DNA of 64,000 nucleotides from Melieria omissa (lineage: Eukaryota > Arthropoda > Insecta > Diptera > Ulidiidae), in NCBI GenBank assembly GCA_963971225.1, contig OZ020267.1:125702068-125766067 (forward strand), given 5' to 3'. The notes under the pieces are model-generated. The model ran no database searches. It had not been told where the DNA came from and saw nothing but the letters and a program-made list of their open reading frames with translations. How positions within the stretch are numbered: the stretch's first letter is position 1; every line of letters starts with the position of its first letter. Position numbers and translations under genes: made by a program. Positions 24,170 to 34,702 of the stretch are shown here, piece after piece.

Positions 24170-25420
24170 AATTATAATTAAATTCAATTAAAATTAAATT
24201 AAAATTAAATTAAAATGAAATTAAAATGAAATTAAAATGAAATTAAAATGAAATTAAAATTAACTTAAAATTAAATTAAAATTAAATTAAAATTAAATTA
24301 AAATTAAATTAAAATTAAATTAAAATTAAATTAAAATTAAATTAAAATTAAATTAAAATTAAATTAAAATTAAATTAAAATTAAATTAAAATTAAATTAA
24401 AATTAAATTAAAATTAAATTAAAATTAAATTAAAATTAAATTAAAACTAAATTAAAATTAAATTAAAATTAAATTAAAATTAAATTAAAATTAAATTAAA
24501 ATTAAATTAAAATTAAATTAAAATTAAATTAAAATTAAATTAAAATTAAATTAAAATTAAATTAAAATTAAATTAAAATTAAATTAAAATTAAATTAAAA
24601 TTAAATTAAAATTAAATTAAAATTAAATTAAAATTAAATTAAAATTAAATTAAAATTAAATTAAAATTAAATTAAAATTAAATTAAAATTAAATTAAAAT
24701 TAAATTAAAATTAAATTAAAATTAAATTAAAATTAAATTAAAATTAAATTAAAATTAAATTAAAATTAAATTAAAATTAAATTAAAATTAAATTAAAATT
24801 AAATTAAAATTAAATTAAAATTAAATTAAAATTAAATTAAAATTAAATTAAAATTAAATTAAAATTAAATTAAAATTAAATTAAAATTAAATTAAAATTA
24901 AATTAAAATTAAATTAAAATTAAATTAAAATTAAATTAAAATTAAATTAAAATTAAATTAAAATTAAATTAAAATTAAATTAAAATTAAATTAAAATTAA
25001 ATTAAAATTAAATTAAAATTAAATTAAAATTAAATTAAAATTAAATTAAAATTAAATTAAAATTAAATTAAAATTAAATTAAAATTAAATTAAAATTAAA
25101 TTAAAATTAAATTAAAATTAAATTAAAATTAAATTAAAATTAAATTAAAATTAAATTAAAATTAAATTAAAATTAAATTAAAATTAAATTAAAATTAAAT
25201 TAAAATTAAATTAAAATTAAATTAAAATTAAATTAAAATTAAATTAAAATTAAATTAAAATTAAATTAAAATTAAATTAAAATTAAATGAAAATTAAATT
25301 AAAATTAAATTAAAATTAAATTTAAATTAAATTAAAATTACATTAAAATTAAATTAAAATTAAATTAAAATTAAATTAAAATTAAATAAAAATTAAATTT
25401 AAATTTAAATTAAATTAACA
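24170..25420. repeat. 11-bp minisatellite (AAATTAAAATT)n, about 110 units
   Basis: The unit AAATTAAAATT repeats nearly perfectly for about 1.2 kb. Variants cluster at the ends: AAATTAAAATG at 24205-24255 and degenerate AAATTTAAATT forms after 25315; a rare AAACT variant lies near 24445. It contains essentially only A and T. The homogeneous centre with decayed edges is what unequal exchange or slippage produces. Confidence 0.97.
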
Positions 25421-25429
25421 CTAAATTTA

Positions 25430-26065
25430 AACTGTTTCCAATATCATTGAATTTGGCACTAGTAATCTTTTTTTATTTTCGCTCACTTGCAAAACACTGT
25501 GCACGATGCTACCTACAGCTTATTGTGTTTGTTATTTATGCACATTTCTATGTATGTGTGTGTGTATCATAAAAATGTTTACGTTCAGTCAGTTTTATCG
25601 GCACTTTGACCATGCAACATTTGCTTTTGTGCCATTATGCCGTCTATAGTAGTTGCAGTGTCTCTTGCTGTCATTGTTGTTGTTGCTTTGCGCTGCAGCT
25701 CCTCAAATACACACACACACACTAAGCTCGAGTGGGCACGCACACGCACAAAGGCAACAAACGCACACACCCGCCCGCCGAGGCGCTATCAAAAGAGTTA
25801 AACTGCCATTTAAATAGAGTTTTCATGGGGCTTAATTTTAGTGACTCACTTGATTGCCGCTCCACCTACTCACATGGCTGCAGCGCGGAGGCTAGACGAA
25901 CGCATAGCGAGTGAGTGCATGGCTTATTCGAATTGGGGGCAGCTTTTGCGCTCTTAAACGCTGCATGCGACGTGTAAATCACAGTTTACTGCCGTCTTTT
26001 TACGAGGTGGTTGTGTTAATTACACTTTAAGTTCAATTTTTATAAAGTCGGCGACATTTGTTCGA
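25430..26065. other. GC-richer island, no recognised gene
   Basis: Contains an ACACACAC run near 25709 and a GTTGTTGTTGC run near 25674. No open frame of interest. Confidence 0.35.
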
Positions 26066-26068
26066 TAA

Positions 26069-28443
26069 CACCGTGCGACAACAAATTTTACACACGAAAA
26101 AATCGGTATACTCGCAAAACTAGGGGCCAAACGTAGTAAAACTGCGTTTTTAGTTTTTCTCTCTGACGTCAGGATTTTTTTTAAAAGGACTTTGAAATTT
26201 GAAGGACATGTTTATTTCAAAAAATTATTTTAAAAATTGAACGCATTATAGAATAACAATATGGGTATCAAATGAAAGAGAAAAATCCTTAGAATCTTAA
26301 AAAAATAATTTTTTTGGTGTAAAAGGACGAAGAGGTATAGAAAATGTCCTTTTAAAATTTTATCCTTGAATATCCTTGAAAATTTCCAATATTTTTTTGG
26401 GAAAAAAATATATCTTAAGGATTAATATGTACACTACCACATCCTTGAATTTCGTTCTTCTAACTTTAATAGTTAAGGATATAAAAAATTTTATATTTCT
26501 CATTATAAAACAAAGATATATTGCACCGTACGACAAAAATAAAATATTTAATTAACTCATGTATAAATCGTTATGCTGCTAATACTGGAGGTTAAATACA
26601 CGAATTCTGCAACTTAAAAATTGCGTTTGAACCTAAGTATATGTTTTCACAAGACATTGAAAATTAAAAAATTGAGTTTCCTTGGATAAAACTCATCCAA
26701 GAGTAACAAGATGAATGCATGAGGATACGTACTTACTGTGAATACTAGTGCTCATAACTTAATTTAAAAGTTAACAATAGTCATTTAAAATGCATTTTAT
26801 GATTGATTTATTTTGAAACAAATTGTTTAAGAAAAATGTATGCGTTTACTTTGCCGCTTATGTTTTTGGTACGTGTTACGGCACAGCGACCAACAATACT
26901 CGGAAAGCATGTGGCACATATCTTTTCCCCGAAAGCGATTTTCAATTAGTGCAATGTCTTGGTGGAAGCGCTCTCCGTGTTCATCACTAACGTCACCTAA
27001 TTTTCCGGGGGAAAGGTCCAAGTGGCTCTCTAAAAAATGTATCTTGAGAGACATGCTGACCCCCAATTCGCGATAGGCGTCAATCATCTTGCGGACAAGT
27101 TCTTTATAATTCAACTTCTTGTTTCCTAAGAAGTTATTTATTACATCGCTTAAGCTTTGCCACGCAGTTAGTTCAACCGGTTTCAAAAGATCAGCAAACT
27201 CCTGATGCTGCAATAATTTCTTCAACTGTGGCCCGTTTAAAACCCCTGAAAAACATATAAAAATTAATAGAAACAAAGTTTTACAATCGGGTAACGTACC
27301 AGCGGAAATCTTTGCATCGCTTAGTTGTGGAAAAATTAGTTTCAAATAATTAATAGCTCGACCATCTGCGTCAAGAGAGCGAATAAAATGTCGAATCAGG
27401 CCTAACTTTATGTGGAGCGGTGGAAGTATTATTTTTGATGAAGGGACTAGAGGCAACGATCGATGCTGTCGCGGCCAAGTTGATGAGTTATGCAAGGCTC
27501 CCATTTGTGGTTGATATAGTGTAATTCACGGCGTCGACCTTTCCATAGGCATAAAAAACATTGCTTTTTTGAGAAGCCCTTTTTCAAGCCCGTTAGTATA
27601 GGTACTACTTCGTCGCTGTGCCGTGACACGTACCAAAAACATAAGCGGCAAAGTAAACGCATAAATTTTTCTTAAACAATTTGTTTCAAAATAAATCAAT
27701 CATAAAATGCATTTTAAATGACTATTGTTAACTTTTAAATTAAGTTATGAGCACTAGTATTCACAGTAAGTACGTATCCTCATGCATTCATCTTGTTAAT
27801 CTTGGATGAGTTTTATCCAAGGAAACTCAATTTTTTAATTTTCAATGTCTTGTGAAAACATATACTTAGGTTCAAACGCAATTTTTAAGTTGCAGAATTC
27901 GTGTATTTAACCTCCAGTATTAGCAGCATAACGATTTATACATGAGTTAATTAAATATTTTATTTTTGTCGTACGGTGCAATATATCTTTGTTTTATAAT
28001 GAGAAATATAAAATTTTTTATATCCTTAACTATTAAAGTTAGAAGAACGAAATTCGAGGATGTGGTAGTGTACATATTAATCCTTAAGATATATTTTTTT
28101 CCCAAAAAAATATTGGAAATTTTCAAGGATATTCAAGGATAAAGTTTTAAAAGGACATTTTCTATACCTCTTCGTCCTTTTACACCAAAAAAATTATTTT
28201 TTTAAGATTCTAAGGATTTTTCTCTTTCATTTGATACCCATATTGTTATTCTATAATGCGTTCAATTTTTAAAATAATTTTTTGAAATAAACATGTCCTT
28301 CAAATTTCAAAGTCCTTTTAAAAAAAATCCTGACGTCAGAGAGAAAAACTAAAAACGCAGTTTTACTACGTTTGGCCCCTAGTTTTGCAAGTATACCGAT
28401 TTTTTCGTGTGTTTTGGAATTTTTTGATTTTTGTCGCACGGTG
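26069..28443 (-). mobile_element. Fold-back transposon with 0.8-kb inverted arms and TAA duplication
   Basis: The left arm 26069-26890 and right arm 27612-28443 are inverted copies with only scattered differences. The termini read CACCGTGCGACAA on both sides and are flanked by TAA (26066-26068, 28444-28446). A ~720-bp unique centre carries the middle of a gene. The left arm includes that gene's 3' end and 3' flank; the right arm repeats the same sequence inverted, in place of the missing 5' half. A second internal pair (GCACCGTACGACAAAAATAA at about 26524 and its inverse at about 27966) repeats the terminal motif. Solo arms at 41264-41580 and around 48085-49640 show it is a multicopy family. 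Confidence 0.9.
26827..27611 (-). pseudogene. Gene fragment of an uncharacterised multicopy arthropod protein family, possible transposase
   Basis: Minus-strand order: VVPILTGLKKGFSKKQCFLC followed by LWKGRRRELHYINHKW; a frameshift near 27450-27460; LPLVPSSKIILPPLHIKLGL; FPQLSDAKISAG; a 54-nt intron (27299-27246, GTACGT to TTTTTCAG, phase 1); VLNGPQLKKLL; NFLGNKKLNYKELVRKM; MSLKIHFLESHLDLSPGKLG; DVSDEHGERFHQDI; and a basic C-terminus ending at 26827. From memory, proteins with the PPLHIKLGL and SDEHGERFHQD signatures are numerous and unnamed in arthropod and cnidarian genomes. The intact family has an N-terminal half containing further conserved Asp residues that is absent here. A role as DDE-like transposase is inference; CxxC and HxxD pairs suggest metal binding. 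Confidence 0.6.
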
Positions 28444-28449
28444 TAATCA

Positions 28450-29450
28450 TTAACACAATTTTCGAGGTCCATACTATGTTGATGGCGAATTGCAGTCGCA
28501 ACTAGAGATCAATGGTGAAACTTTTATTGACTGTTTCGCAGTGCGTGATCAAATCTCCATTTTATCTAATTATTTGTATATTCTTTAACGAGGCATTGGA
28601 GGTGTTTGAGTGGCTATTGTGTACATTTGAAAGTGATTGAAATAAGGAAAGGACACACGAACTAATATAACTTTCTATATCCTACGGTACAAGGAACATG
28701 GCAGAGTCACACATTGAAATTATGATTTGGATTTAGCAGCAAGTAATCTCTTGTCGTGTATGGTTCATCTGATTGATAAAAGTCACCTTTTGTATTCTTT
28801 TTTACCGCAACACAGATCGGTTTAGACATTCAAAATACATTTTTCTGTCTTATTAGTTTTCTCTGTGCGTCCAAGTATGCATGGATATCTAGATGTCTAT
28901 TTGGATCATACATAAGTAGTATGAGATGATATGTGATTTTTCCTTTCTGCTTGTCTTAGCATTCAACTATGTCATCTATGTGGCTTTCCATTCATCTTTA
29001 ATCTGTTAGATGGCAAAAAATTACTGTCCAGGTGCAGGTGCTAGAATTAGTTCTGCTGCGCCATGATGACTCGATGTTCTTTTCGATCAACCTGTCAATA
29101 TACATATGTACATGTATAGGGCAAATATCGGAGAAAGCACAGAATTATCTATTTCGGTATTCCATTTCTTACTTCAAAATTACATAAAATTCCATCCGAC
29201 TTGTGGTTTTAATCACTAACTTTCGATATCAGGGAGATAGCGAGATTTGTGTAGGAATGCTCGTAGTTTCTAGCGCCGCAGAAAGGACCATCAGAACACC
29301 CTAAAGTTTTTTTAAGAAGGGCCAACTTGTGCTTTCAGGAGCTTTTCATGAGAAAAACTGCTATTCTAACCTAGCCTATCTAACGGTATCTTTATGGATA
29401 TGTTTGTCTATTACTTCATCGGTCCACTTGTTCATATTAAAACTTACCTT
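28450..29450. other. Non-coding stretch, nothing recognised
   Basis: AT-rich; no gene, repeat or inverted ends that I can support. Confidence 0.3.
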
Positions 29451-29454
29451 TTAT

Positions 29455-29595
29455 GCAGTTGCGCACACAGGATTTCATTTAAGGGGGTTTTGTGTACAAC
29501 TTTTGACACGAATACCATTCGAAACCGTATTTTGTACCAACAATTTTTATGTTGGGCGGGGGGCTTTTGAACCCCAAAAACCACTTCTTTTATGA
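29455..29595 (+). repeat. Dispersed repeat, copy 2 (partner at 15950)
   Basis: TTGCGCACACAGGATTTCAT then TTAAGGGGGTTTTGTG matches the start of the 15950-16085 repeat. The remainder is more diverged. Confidence 0.4.
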
Positions 29596-29599
29596 TTTC

Positions 29600-30145
29600 C
29601 CACAAATAAATTATATAAAATCTTTTAGGCTAAAATCTTAAGCTAATCTTCATTGCCCGTTCAGTCGTCCTGACTCAAACGGGGAGGTCAGTAAAGCCCT
29701 TCCCCGGTCTTAAGGTTTTGAAAGAGTTTTGTCGTAGAATGTCTTCGACAGTCTAGGAGCTCTAGCCGATTAGACTTTTCGCAGTCTACTAGGCTTCGTG
29801 AGAAGCTCAAACTAGTTCAATGATTGAGAGATCTAATGCTTAAATTGTTTGTGATATCACAAGGAATCCCCTTGGGCCAAGAAAACTTCTACCTTCCATC
29901 TAATATTTTTAATATGTTTTTTATAGGAGAAGGGGCTTGTGCATCTTTCCCTCTCTGGGCCCACATATTCTTTTAATGGCTCTTCCCATCAGTACAGACA
30001 GTTGGAACCAAATTGTATTTTGCCATATGTATTGCAATGTTATTGATATGAATGTTGAAATCCCAGCGAACAATGTAGTCCTTACAGATATTAAAGGACG
30101 ACGATGAGGAAGAGGGCCATGCTTTCAATTCAACTTTGAAGTGAT
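29600..30145. other. Non-coding stretch, nothing recognised
   Basis: No open frame or repeat stands out. Confidence 0.3.
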
Positions 30146-30149
30146 GGAA

Positions 30150-30420
30150 GTCCTATCACTCAGTCCTAGCACTCAGCCAGTCCCCGAGCTACGTAAAAGT
30201 TCTCTTCAGGCGCCTCTGCCCAGAGATGATCAACTTGGTCCTTCGAACGGAGGCACGGTCTCCCTCTCGCCATCGACCTCCAACTTGTCCATACAGGAGA
30301 CATGGCCAAGCTGTTCTACGTTCATTACTTTGAACAGATCATATAGCTCGTTTTTGGTTCATATTCGAGTCGTTGCCAATGGAAGTCCTGTCATTTGGTG
30401 TAATCAGTTGTAGGCGGCGA
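30150..30420 (-). pseudogene. Non-LTR reverse-transcriptase tail remnant
   Basis: Read on the minus strand, TKNELYDLFKVMNVEQLGHV followed by SCMDKLEVDGERE corresponds to the ELNELFEDMDV...RLRWLCYVSRMDD region of the 2950-3262 remnant, with the IHRLRW block deleted. A downstream piece runs into SLGRGA and ends in stops. No catalytic motif is present. It is a relic of the same or a closely related family. Confidence 0.5.
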
Positions 30421-32080
30421 GCGCTGAGCTGAGTCCAATGAAATCGTATTGAGTCTGTAGTGAATATCACAGCCTCACTAATTTTAATTCTCAACAAGTG
30501 TTAAGTTCTGTGCATTGAAAATTCCTTTACTTGATGTTTTAAGAAGGCTGCATTTGTGACAAAAAAATGCTTTGCTGCCTCGTCCCATGTGAGTCCGTAG
30601 ATACTAAAAAAGGGGGAGAATTGATTTGGCTATTTGGAACTTTTTAGATGAAAGATATTTTTCACAAAACACAAAAATATATTAAGTAGTTTCCATATTT
30701 TCAATGAGCTGTGAACGTATAAATTTGTTGATGGCAACCACTTGTTGGTTGCATGGCGGCAACACCACAGAGGTGTCGTTCCTAGAGTACGTTGTCCCTA
30801 GTCGTAGACACAAAGGCATCGCACCAACGCTGAAGCAATATTAATTACAATCAACCAAACGCTATGGACCACACAAACACAGACACGTCGACACTCTCGA
30901 CGTCAGCAACAAAAGCCGCGACAACGACCGCCGGCAGGCAGCGAACAATAGCGGCGATTATTAGTATTAATTACGCCACTGTCAAATCTTATTAGCTGCA
31001 ATTACATGTGCCGCTGCACGGCTGCACGGCTGCCAACTGGCGGCTGACAGCGCGACGACTCGATAACGGACGATTAAGTAATGAGCGGCTGCAATACGTT
31101 CGTGGCGGCCAAGGCGCCTCCACAGCGACAGCGACAGCAAGCGGCCAGTCAACCGATAAAAATTGCCAGCAATTTTCCGGCAAAAATGAAGCACACAAAA
31201 CGGCACAAAACCGGCTCGTTTTCCAGTTGAATATCTTTCAATAAAACGGCAGTGAGGATTGAACGGCGCGGCGGGTGGGGAGAAATAATATAAACACGAG
31301 ATGTATGCGAAAAGAACAAACGCAAACGCTAAAGGCTAATAAATTAAAAGTAAATGCCGCACTGTCATCCGGAACACAAAAGGCAGCCAAAGAAACAAAA
31401 AAACCAAAAAAAGAACAAAATATTAAAACAAAAACAAAGCATAAGCCGTAAAAACAAAAGTAAAAAACGTAAAAAGAATCAAAACAAAAAAAAGTTATGT
31501 GCAGAAAACAGTAGCTGACGCCGGCTCACCCCGAAACACCAGCAGCAACAGCAACAAAAATATAACAACCCAGATGCCGCCGCCAGTACTGCTGACACAC
31601 GCCTACAGTGGTAATGACAGTCGTCGGTTGCAATTTAGTGGCAAAGTAGCGGCAGCAGCGGCAGTGGGACACCCAGAGATGAAAGTCACAAAAAATTACG
31701 CTTTCGCTCTCGTGTGCGATACAGTGGGACGAGATGGAAAAAATGGACGCGTGCACGATTCAAAACCTTAAGGGCCTATTGATGATTTTAGGGATTCTAG
31801 GGGGTTCCCCGCCCCCTCCCATGAATACGGCACTGCTTGTGCCAAATCTGGAGATATATTCCAGTTACTTTAACGGGTTGCAAAGCTTTTCTTTTAATTT
31901 TAATTTTTGTAAAATGCCTCGAAATTGTTCAAATTTTGCTATAAAATTCATGTTTTCTTCGCCAAACTTTTGAAAAAAATATCATCTTCAATGTTGAATA
32001 CATTGTAGTTGAAAGTTCTCGTGAACAAGCAAAATTCTCTCATTTGTGGCAGAGTATTCCACAGTAATTTCAAGAGGCCG
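30421..32080. other. GC-richer island then A-rich stretch, no recognised gene
   Basis: 30750-31250 is GC-richer and non-repetitive. 31260-31500 is a run of AAAACAAA-type sequence. 31790-31840 (GGGGTTCCCCGCCCCCTCC) is an unusual C-rich patch. Open frames here lack recognisable similarity. Confidence 0.3.
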
Positions 32081-32084
32081 GAGT

Positions 32085-32720
32085 ATGACGTAACATCATC
32101 AAAAGTGTCAAACTCCTTACCTACGCTGATGACATTGCTGTCATCGGTCGCAACAAGATTTCACCAATGACTTGTGGCAATCGAAACAGAATCTGTCGAA
32201 AATGATCTGGTGGTAAATGAAAGTGAGACGAAGTATACACGAACAGACCTACACGAATAGACTCGCAGCGGTTAGGGTCTCACGTCGAGGATGGCAGTTA
32301 AATTTGAGGACAGTTGAAGTAGTTAAAGTATTCTTCCTGCGGACCATCGTAGACAGCAGCAATGATATCAGCCTGAAGATCAAGCGAAGAATTACTCTTA
32401 AAAACAGATGTCACAAGGGTCTTGGAAGTCAACTAAATAGCAAAGACATCTCTCGATCTACAAAACTTACACTTTATATGACACCTTGAACTCTGTCGCG
32501 TAACGACATAGCGACACTTCAGTTATTCACAAGGAAAGTACTTCGCAAAATCGTTGGCTCTGTTGGTATTGACGACGCCTATCGAATACGAACGAAAACG
32601 AGCTGTCTAAAGACATGGAGCTAGCGCAGCAAATTCACATCCATCGGCTACGCTGGCTTGGCCATGGCGAAGGGGAAGTCCGTGTATCCATAGAAGGACC
32701 TAGTTGAGGACGTTCTAATA
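32085..32720 (+). pseudogene. Non-LTR reverse transcriptase fragment with YADD motif
   Basis: KSVKLLTYADDIAVIGRNK near 32100-32165 carries the YADD catalytic pair of the reverse transcriptase palm. Further pieces in changing frames follow in the natural order: VNESETKYTRTDLHE, then SNDISLKIKRRITLKNRCHK, SRSTKLTLYMTP, FTRKVLRKIVGSVGIDDAYR and HIHRLRWLGHGEGE at about 32636-32670. This is the thumb/C-terminal portion of a non-LTR polymerase. Multiple stops and shifts, and missing 5' and 3' parts, make it dead. It is the longest of the three remnants of this type in the window. Confidence 0.75.
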
Positions 32721-33045
32721 TCTCTAAAGGTAGAGGATTGTTTAGCCTGCTCAGTAAGTATCAAGAGTCTCCATTGCATCCGAGGAAACTTACTGCTCGA
32801 AGTGGATTTTTGTCAGGCGGTATCTTTCGAAAGGATTAGAACAAGACGATGACTGTCAATGTATGACCTGTATGATACCATAGTAACTAGATTTACCTAA
32901 TTTCTTAGTCTTGATTGGATAATATCGACCGGACAACCTGTAGTTTCAACAGAACTGCATCATCTGGGGTTTTAGAGAAATTTAGAAGAATTTCCGGTGT
33001 CCGGGTTTCGCAAAAATGTTTCTTGTGTTCTGAAAACATTTAAGT
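32721..33045. other. Non-coding stretch, nothing recognised
   Basis: No gene or repeat seen. Confidence 0.3.
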
Positions 33046-33049
33046 TTAA

Positions 33050-33132
33050 CCCTTTCCGACATGAAAATAACAGCCCGCTGTATGAATTGTATGGGCTGTA
33101 GTCCAATATATTGGACATTGTGACTGAAAGGG
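33050..33132. mobile_element. 83-bp TTAA-flanked palindromic MITE
   Basis: CCCTTTCCGACA at the left and TGTGACTGAAAGGG at the right are imperfect TIRs flanked by TTAA on both sides (33046-33049, 33133-33136). Inside, CAGCCCGCTGTATG and TGTATGGGCTG face each other, and GTCCAATATATTGGAC is a perfect 16-bp palindrome. This is at the small extreme for a piggyBac-type MITE. Confidence 0.65.
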
Positions 33133-33319
33133 TTAAACTAATTTGTTTGGTTCTCAAATTTTTTTTTTTACTGTTATACATTTTTTATCAATCTGTGTGC
33201 CTCTCTCTTTTACGAGTATTTGTTTTTATTTAAATTAAATAATTTTTTTTGTTCAGTTAATGTTTTGTTTCGCTGTGAAATGTTTTTAAGAAAGAGAAAA
33301 ATGTTAAGTATTATTGTTA

Positions 33320-34228
33320 TCAGGTGTACAACTTTGCTTCCGCCGTTTTCCGATAGGTGGCTGTACCGGCTGAGGCTGGTTGAAATACATAGATGGTAAT
33401 GCCTTTAAAGTGAGTGTGGACAGTGCCTAACGAATTGTCATCGCCGTTTCAGTGACAGTTGTTCTTGTTTTCGTATTATTCACGCTCGAAAATGTCCGTT
33501 TATGTGCCCAATTCTCGCCATTTGCGGGAAGTTTTACTTTTCTGTTACAATTCGAAAAAAAATGCAGCTGAAGCGCATCGAATGCTTTCAGAAACTTACG
33601 GTGATGCTGCTCTGAGTGAAAGAACGTGTCGGGAGTGGTTTCAACGTTTTAAAAATGGTGATTTCGATGTCGAAGACAAACATGGTGGTGGAAGAGAAAA
33701 AACCTTCAAAGATGAACAACTAGAAGCATTGCTTGATGAAGATTCGTGCCAAACCCAAGAAGAGCTTGCCGAATCGTTGGGAGTGAGTCAGCAAGCCATT
33801 TCAAAACGTCTCAAGGCCCTGGGCATGATTCAGAAAGAAGGAAACTGGGTGCCGTACGAGTTGAAACCGAGGGACATCGAGCAAAAGTGGTCAAAAAGTA
33901 CCTGGAAACGCTGAAATGGGAAGTCTTACCCCACCCGCCGTATTCCCCAGATGTCGCCTCTTCTGACTTCCACCTATTCCGTTCGATGGCACACGGCCTG
34001 GCAGATCAACATTTTCAATCCTTCGAAGAATTGGAAAAATGGATTGCTTCATGGATAGCGTTAAAAGAGGACTCCTTTTTTCGAGCCGGGATCCGAAAAT
34101 TGCCGGAAAGATGGGAGAAAGTTGTCGCTAGCGACGGACAATACTTTGAATAATACATCTGTAAGCACTTTTTCGCAATAAAGCTTTTAATTTTGGAAAA
34201 AACGGCGGAAGCAAAGTTGTACACCTGA
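33320..34228 (+). mobile_element. Mauritiana/rosa-type mariner, internally deleted copy B (909 bp)
   Basis: Identical TIRs to the other two copies (TCAGGTGTACAACTTTGCTT start) with TA flanks (33318-33319, 34229-34230). Relative to the 1287-bp copy it lacks 378 bp between GACATCGAG and CAAAAGTGG, joined at a GC microhomology. The deletion removes the first two catalytic Asp codons. Confidence 0.93.
33492..33914 (+). CDS. Truncated mariner transposase, paired HTH domain (140 aa)
   Basis: Starts at the canonical ATG (MSVYVPNSRHLREVLLF). It retains the first HTH (SERTCREWFQRFKNGDFDVE), the GGGREKTF linker, and the second HTH (QEELAESLGVSQQAISKRLK), then WVPYELKPRDIE before entering an out-of-frame tail QKWSKSTWKR and stop. 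It thus encodes the whole bipartite DNA-binding region and none of the catalytic domain. The C-terminal part with PYSPDVASSDFHLF lies in another frame. Products of this shape are known to compete with full transposase in some families; whether this one is expressed is unknown. Confidence 0.7.
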   Translation: MSVYVPNSRHLREVLLFCYNSKKNAAEAHRMLSETYGDAALSERTCREWFQRFKNGDFDVEDKHGGGREKTFKDEQLEALLDEDSCQTQEELAESLGVSQQAISKRLKALGMIQKEGNWVPYELKPRDIEQKWSKSTWKR

Positions 34229-34702
34229 TATTATTATTTTTAATATTATTTTTAATATTTAATTATTATTTTCATTATGAATCTTCTAGTTTCGGCATTC
34301 GAAACACAATTGGAAAATTTTTTTTGCTGCAGTTTTTTTTGTCAACTCGTCCCAGTGTGCACTAAAATTTCTTTGCTACTTAAATTCGTTTACTACTCTT
34401 AAAACTTTTTATCAATCTGTGTCGCTCTCTGTTACGAATATTTGTTTTTATTTTGAGTAATTAATTATTTTTGTTGTTCAGTTAATATTTTGTTTCATTA
34501 TGAAATGTTTATAAAAAAGATAAAATTTTTAAGTATTATTTTTAATTTTTTCTTATTATAATTTTTTTATTATTTAATTTTTATTATTTTTTTTAATATT
34601 TATTTATTATTTTCATTATAAATCTTCGAGTTCGGCATTGGAAAAAAGTGCAAAATTTATTTGCAGCACTTGTTTCCCTATCTACTCGTCCCAGTGTGCA
34701 CT

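Larger units (their letters stand above)
33179..34702 (+). repeat. Tandem duplication of ~290 bp, mariner inserted in first copy
   Basis: TTTTTATCAATCTGTGTGCC at 33182 pairs with TTTTTATCAATCTGTGTCGC at about 34406. GTTCAGTTAATGTTTTGTTT (33254) pairs with GTTCAGTTAATATTTTGTTT (about 34479). TCGTCCCAGTGTGCACT closes both copies (about 34348 and 34687). Copy 1 is split by the mariner at 33320-34228; copy 2 shows the uninterrupted site. Confidence 0.8.

Noticed and set aside
24170..25420. CRISPR-like array
   Set aside because: Units are contiguous 11-bp repeats without spacers in eukaryotic DNA; it is a minisatellite.
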